Positions 59,147 through 64,000 of a stretch of 64,000 nucleotides of DNA are shown piece after piece. The DNA is from Tipula vernalis. Taxonomy: Eukaryota; Arthropoda; Insecta; Diptera; Tipulidae. Location of the stretch: NCBI GenBank assembly GCA_958295665.1, contig OY282560.1, positions 42,347,044 through 42,411,043 of the forward strand, written 5' to 3'. The notes under the pieces were generated by a model. It saw nothing but the letters and a program-made list of their open reading frames with translations, was not told the DNA's origin and did not search any database. Position 1 is the first letter of the stretch; each line of letters begins with the position of its first letter. Position numbers and translations under genes: made by a program.

Positions 59147-62100
59147 CTAAACATATTTTTCGGAAGACAAAAGAAGAAAACAAAAAAGATTTATTATTAA
59201 ATTTGTTGTAATTAAAAAAGTTTTCTTAATTATATAAATAAATTAAATCCTATCATTGATAATCTAGAAATAAAAAGGAAAAATTAACGTAAATCATTGA
59301 TTTTAATCGGTACAAGGACGACCCCACCCTCTATCTATATATTTTTATCTGTTTTTAGTGGTAACTTGAGATGTCTTACTAATTTATCGTTTTGTTTGTA
59401 AAAAGATTCGAAAGGTACGGGGAATACGTGGAATAAAAATTATAATTAAAAATTAAATCAAAATATTAAAATTAAATAAGCCAAACCACTAAATTTTTTT
59501 TTATTACAAAGAGACCAAAGTTGGTTGAATTCACTAGTGTTTAACCACTTGCGGTACATTTATGTAAATCCATATCCAGCAACAATTTTAATTATAGATG
59601 CAAACATGCGGTTCTTTAGTATGACATCTCCGGTTTAATTAAATTAATTAAAAATTATAAAGTGCAATTGTTTATACATTTTTATTTGGTAATGATGGTG
59701 AGTGAGTTCTGCTCTGAAACTTTTATCACACAGTATTTTTGGGAAAATTTCACAAAAAATGAAATTATGTACATTCATACCGTCAGAAACGAAGGTGAGC
59801 TTTTAACACACATCATGCAACTTTTTTATTTTGATGGATGCATAAAGAGATTTTGGGAATAAATGTTTGAAACACAAAAACACAAACCTGTAAGGTATAT
59901 AAAGTAAACATAGAGAAACTTTTATGTTTGTTGATTTACACATATGAACACATAAACAGCAAATTTAATAAAAACACAATTTTAATGATGGTTTATAAAA
60001 GAGCTTTTAGAAGTAATGTATTTCTGGTTTTAATTAAGTAGATATTTTTTGGACAAACCTCGTCCGAGGGAATTGTTTTGTGTTTGTTTCAAATCTGGAA
60101 CATAGGAATTGGTTAATTCCCAACAAGCCGCTTAAAACATATGCATGACAAAGTTAGTTTAAAAATATTCCACTTATTCTGCTAAAAAATCGTTAGCTTC
60201 ACCCGTTGGCGCAAACATTTTAAAAGGTACAGCTGAAACATAGTGGGACTAAAGTTTCGATTTAACTTTAATTTCAACTCAATTTGAAATTAATTTCAAA
60301 ATGATATAATTCTCCCTATTTCATTGCATTTTAGGCATTTTAGTGTGAACAGCGCTAAAACATATGTATATTTTCTCTCGGTCAATCTGAATATAAAAAC
60401 ACCAAATTTGACGTATGAAACGTGTTTGTTTCATTTTAGAGCTAAACATTATTAAAAACATTCAAAGAAAATTTTGATTTTTTAAAACGGTTCAACAGTC
60501 AAATTAAATGTTTCTTTAAATTAGTATATGTCATTAATTTACATTTGGGATGGGAAGGTTTCGAAACTATGGTTATGAAAGACGTTATGTGTCAGTAGTA
60601 TAAGAATCATTCAGTCAATGGCATAACGCTCAATTTTTCATAAAACAGCAGTTTAAACTAGAAACATTGGACAAAGGAGTGTCAATTGTGATTTAGTCGC
60701 ATCGCCTCTTGACTGCCCGAATGAGATAAAAAATTCTTTGAAAGCTTCTTGATCTAAATAGTGAAGTTACGGTATCTTATATTACGCAATAACTGAAAGA
60801 AATACGTAGGTATAAGAATAAAACAATCAGTAAAAGAACGATCGTTAAAACAAACGATCATTCTAAGTTATTAAAAACAAGCTTTATGAAAAAATGATTA
60901 AAAAAGTTCACAGGCAATACTTATTCGAATAAAATACTATACTGTTGTTTCACAATTAAAATAACGTGTAGTTAAATACATATTTGTTTTCATAATTAGA
61001 ATAAGTATGAAGTTCCATCTCTCCTGTTCTATGATTTGTTAGCTAAGTGATATTATCGTGACACTATCGACATATTGATGTAATTTTGTATTAGCTGCTC
61101 GAAAAATTATTTTGAGTGAATACGCAGTCATTATTTTTAAGGAGAACGTAATAAAGTTTCTCGCTTTAATAAAGCAAATAATTCACAAAAGTACTTCCAT
61201 AATTTGCCGGAAATTCCACCAAGCAAGACAGATAGTAATTTCCAAGTTGCTTTACCACTGGATTTTCCTAGTTTGATGTTTTAGAAGATGTTTCAAATCC
61301 TTTTACCTCATTTGTAACCTTACCAGGTTAATCTTAAAGTCTAAACTAAATTTCATGAAATTTTTGACCAAGAAACTCTAAAAATAGTCAATAGAAGATG
61401 TTAGTCTGATGTAAATACGTTTTCTTAAAGATGGCGGGCGATCAAGCGAATCTTGTCTAACAAATGTATATTAGTAGATATTAAAGTAATAAATAAGAAA
61501 ATATCGAAAATAATTGCCATACAAAGTGCTAAAAGTTTTATCACCGGTTTTAACAAATAATTGTGAACATTTGTGTTAACAAACCAAAAACTTTTAATTT
61601 TTTACCATTTTATACAATCTTCCAATTATTATTATTTTTTTTTTAAATACATAATTACTACAAGTATACTAAAATGTCCTTTATATAAAAGCTCACATAA
61701 AACATTCCCCAATATTATAAATTTCATAAAGTATAATACTCACCAATCATTACCATTAAATATATAAAATTTAAACACCAAATAAATTATTTTATAATCA
61801 TTATTGTAGTTAAAAACAAAATTAAAACATTTGCGTCATATCTCAACTAGAGTATGTTCTTTATACCAAAAAATAAATTTATATAAATTAATAAAAAAGT
61901 AAAATAAAATTCTAGCAATTTAATTCCATCATCAATCAACAAAAAAATATTTTTTTAATTAATTTAAATTGTTATACTCTCAAGATATAATAAAAAAAAA
62001 TAATTCAGACATTCAAAATTTATTTATTTTTATAATTTTCGTAATTTAATATTGTAAATTACGCAAATTATTTAAAATTACATATTAAATATCAATGATG

Positions 62101-62808
62101 TGCGCTAATTTTCCAAATATAAATATTTAATAAATTATTATCAATATATGTATTATTAATAAAAAAAAAATAAAAAGTATTAATTAATTAAATAAAAACC
62201 AACAGTATATTATTTACAAAAAATTACACGAGCGATTAATCATCTTAAAATAAATATGTATATAAATTTTAGTTATTAATTAATATATATTAATTATTTA
62301 TATGATATACAATATTTATTTATTTATATATACCATTTAAATTAAATTCATCATGTTCAATCTCTCAAAAATGCAACAAACATTTGGTTTCATTGTTTTT
62401 AATATTTTTTCTGGGTTATTAAAATATTTCAAAATCAATAAATAAAAAATTAAAAATATATAAAAAAAAAAATTATTCATGCCATATTTGTTTTGAAGTA
62501 TTTTTTGTTTGTTTAATTTAAATTATAATTTTTATCGACATGCACAAGGTGATTTGTTATTTACAAAACAAATAATTAAAATTATTTAAACCAATAAATA
62601 GGAAAGATCCGGGGAATTGTTCTGAACGAGTTGATAAATAAAATATAAAAAAATAAATAAATAAATTCTATGTAATTGATTGAGATTGAGACGAGAGAAT
62701 TATGTTTAAAAAACTAATTATTCGTAGTTCATCAATTTTGTTCGTAAAATTTCGTAAACTTGATTTTTTTTTTTTTTTGTAAAAAGAGAGTAGGAGGAGT
62801 GTACTTAC
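59147..62808 (-). other. Intron of 3,662 bp, no gene recognised
   Basis: AT-rich, bounded by a GTAAGT donor at 62,808 and a TTTAG acceptor at 59,147. It contains a minus-strand TGCATG at 59,814-59,819. No mobile element recognised. Confidence 0.55.
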
Positions 62809-62959
62809 GGAGTGTATCCATGCAAAGCGTTAGCTGCATTAGCTGCAGCAGCTAATGGTGCAGGAAGTCGAGCTGCAAATGCCGCAGCGGCTGCAGCTGC
62901 TGGAAATGCAGCTCTTGCTCTCCCTCTTTGTATAGCTACTCCACGTAGTGCTGCCGCTG
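62809..62959 (-). CDS. Rbfox1: Rbfox1 exon, start of C-terminal domain
   Basis: Internal exon of 151 bp, entered in phase 1 (one base from the previous exon completes GCN Ala). It reads AAALRGVAIQRGRARAAF, then an Ala-rich stretch, LPAPLAAAANAANALHGYTP. LRG and RGR match the arginine/glycine segment just after the RRM region in vertebrate Rbfox proteins. The donor is GTAAGTAC, a near-perfect consensus. The acceptor reads ACAGCAG, a NAGNAG site, so use of the second AG would drop one residue (Ala). TGCATG, the Rbfox binding word, lies at 62,819-62,824, ten bases before the exon end, where it encodes Leu-His-Gly. The length equals the satellite monomer by coincidence; the sequences are unrelated. 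Confidence 0.88.
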
Positions 62960-64000
62960 CTGTATTTATTCATTTATATGTTTAAATCGATTTACAACCA
63001 AAAAAAAAAAAACGCGCGTAAGAAGTCGCGAGACACACGTGCGATTCGTGAAAATACATTGATATGAGTGTGTGTGTAGAGAATATTTTTTTAAAATTTT
63101 TCGTATATTTCGTTTGTAATTTACAGGGGGAATGATATAAAATGAAAATAAAAAAAAGTAAATGCATGCTGTTAGTTAAAAATAATTAATATTTATATAA
63201 TATATATTTGTAAATATTTATATAATTTGTAAAATAATTCTTTTTCTAATTTTTATATATGTACAGTGACTAGCGGAATTGTGCATATCTTTACTGTTGT
63301 ATCAAAATATTTATATTGTATTTATGTAATTACTCCATGCTAGTAGTTTATTCAATACAAATGTGGAAAGCAATTTTGTTTAAGTAGCCACCCTTTAATA
63401 ATCCTAAGTATAAATAACTCTAAATACTTAGAAATATATTAACCAGTTTTATTTTCGACACGTTTTTCCTTAGTAAAATGTTTTGTAGCATGCATAATTT
63501 TTGCAGAAAATAGGAGAATGTCCATAAAAGAGGCATTTCTGGATTTTGTCCCATATATAAATATAAATGAAAGTTCAAAGAAAATTTTGAAACAATTTTT
63601 ATTAATTGAGAATCAGTAAAATGAATAAATGATTTTGTAAAGTTTTCTAACAGTCAAATAATTATTTAACAACTTAGGTGGTTCTGCTCATTTAGAGAAA
63701 CATTTAGAATTCTTCAAAAGATTAAGTTACTCTCCTACTTAAACATTACAACCTTTAATCCATTGCAAAGGGCTACAAAGGTTTGTTGAACGATGCACAA
63801 AAAAAACACATTATGTCAGAACACTTATAATAATTATGTGTAAATCAAATTAAACATGTCTAAACAAAATATAATAAAATTCTAACTAATGTACATTCAA
63901 ATAAATATAAAAAACAGATCAAGAATAAAAAAAATTCTAATTTTCCAAAAAAACATAAAATTAAAAATCATTATTAAGTAATATTATATTTCCAGTATAT
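62960..64000 (-). other. Intron upstream of first visible exon
   Basis: AT-rich intron continuing past the right edge. It contains TGCATG on the minus strand at 63,489-63,494. No exon found, so the upstream RRM exon is more than 1 kb away. Confidence 0.55.
63264..64000 (+). mobile_element. Possible Tc1-like element left end
   Basis: TACAGTGACTAGCGGAATTG looks like the start of a Tc1-type terminal inverted repeat after a TA target. No matching right end and no transposase frame are seen before the window ends, so this is only a suggestion. Confidence 0.2.

Larger units (their letters stand above)
33345..62959 (-). other. Rbfox1: Rbfox1 (A2bp1) gene, 3' part
   Basis: Five minus-strand exons join in frame through GT-AG introns into 156 residues of an Ala/Gly/Tyr-rich region. 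The order is LRGVAIQRGRARAAF, then HGYTPVYYDPFLA, ATADPNYRLQ, AATYTVAARAAYGAA, GYGREYADPYLGHG and finally YRSGYNRFTPY, which is the conserved end of Rbfox proteins. Rbfox proteins bind UGCAUG in RNA and control alternative splicing in nerve and muscle; cytoplasmic forms act on 3' UTRs. The RNA recognition motif exons are not in the window and must lie past the right edge. Introns are 3,662 bp, 11,492 bp (59,079-47,588, holding an alternative exon), 13,924 bp and 67 bp. Confidence 0.88.

Noticed and set aside
47761..62000. Many short open frames in the 47.7-62 kb introns
   Set aside because: Biased toward Phe/Ile/Lys/Asn as expected from AT-rich noncoding sequence; no matching splice sites or domains.
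62809..62959. 151-bp exon length equal to the satellite monomer
   Set aside because: Coincidence; the sequences share no similarity.

Overview
The window is eukaryotic, very probably from a higher fly (Brachycera). Support comes from the 3' half of an insect-type Rbfox1 (A2bp1) gene read on the minus strand, GT-AG introns that are strongly AT-rich, and fragments of insect-type mariner, hAT, gypsy, copia and non-LTR elements. I see no operons, Shine-Dalgarno sites, CRISPR array, rRNA or tRNA. The species cannot be named from the sequence alone.

Layout. (1) 1 to about 27,091 is one satellite array built from two related monomers: a 151-bp form (A) and a 181-bp form (B), B being A plus a 30-bp insertion. 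The A/B order forms a higher-order repeat of 20 monomers (6 B + 14 A, about 3.2 kb) between 5.4 and 13 kb, and another of 23 monomers (9 B + 14 A, 3,743 bp) between about 15 and 23 kb. A single inverted piece lies at 14,801-15,006. (2) 23,195-25,348 is a 5'-truncated non-LTR retrotransposon inserted in the array. It has a poly(A) tail and a long open reverse transcriptase frame in which the catalytic box is YGDD rather than the usual (F/Y)ADD. (3) About 27,092-29,855 is a second, unrelated satellite of about 107-108 bp with two alternating monomer types, which decays toward its right edge. (4) 29,856-33,344 is extremely AT-rich and contains the Rbfox1 3' UTR, whose end I cannot place. (5) 33,345-62,959 carries the last coding exons of Rbfox1 on the minus strand. 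In transcript order they are 62,959-62,809, 59,146-59,080, an alternative exon near 55,805-55,749, 47,587-47,445, 33,520-33,457 and 33,389-33,345. The RRM exons lie beyond the right edge. (6) The two largest introns hold a graveyard of broken mobile elements: hAT, two mariners, gypsy (one copy split by a mariner), copia, an IS630/Tc1-type element, several non-LTR pieces and a two-copy MITE family.

How the parts relate. Rbfox1 is the only host gene recognised. Its exons join in frame and encode the Ala/Tyr-rich C-terminal domain ending in YRSGYNRFTPY, with one alternative exon that would end the protein early. All transposon genes are broken or truncated; the most intact is the reverse transcriptase inside the satellite. 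The arrays begin about 3.5 kb past the Rbfox1 stop codon, so the gene seems to sit at a euchromatin-heterochromatin border. The main unusual content is the satellite architecture rather than a new protein system.
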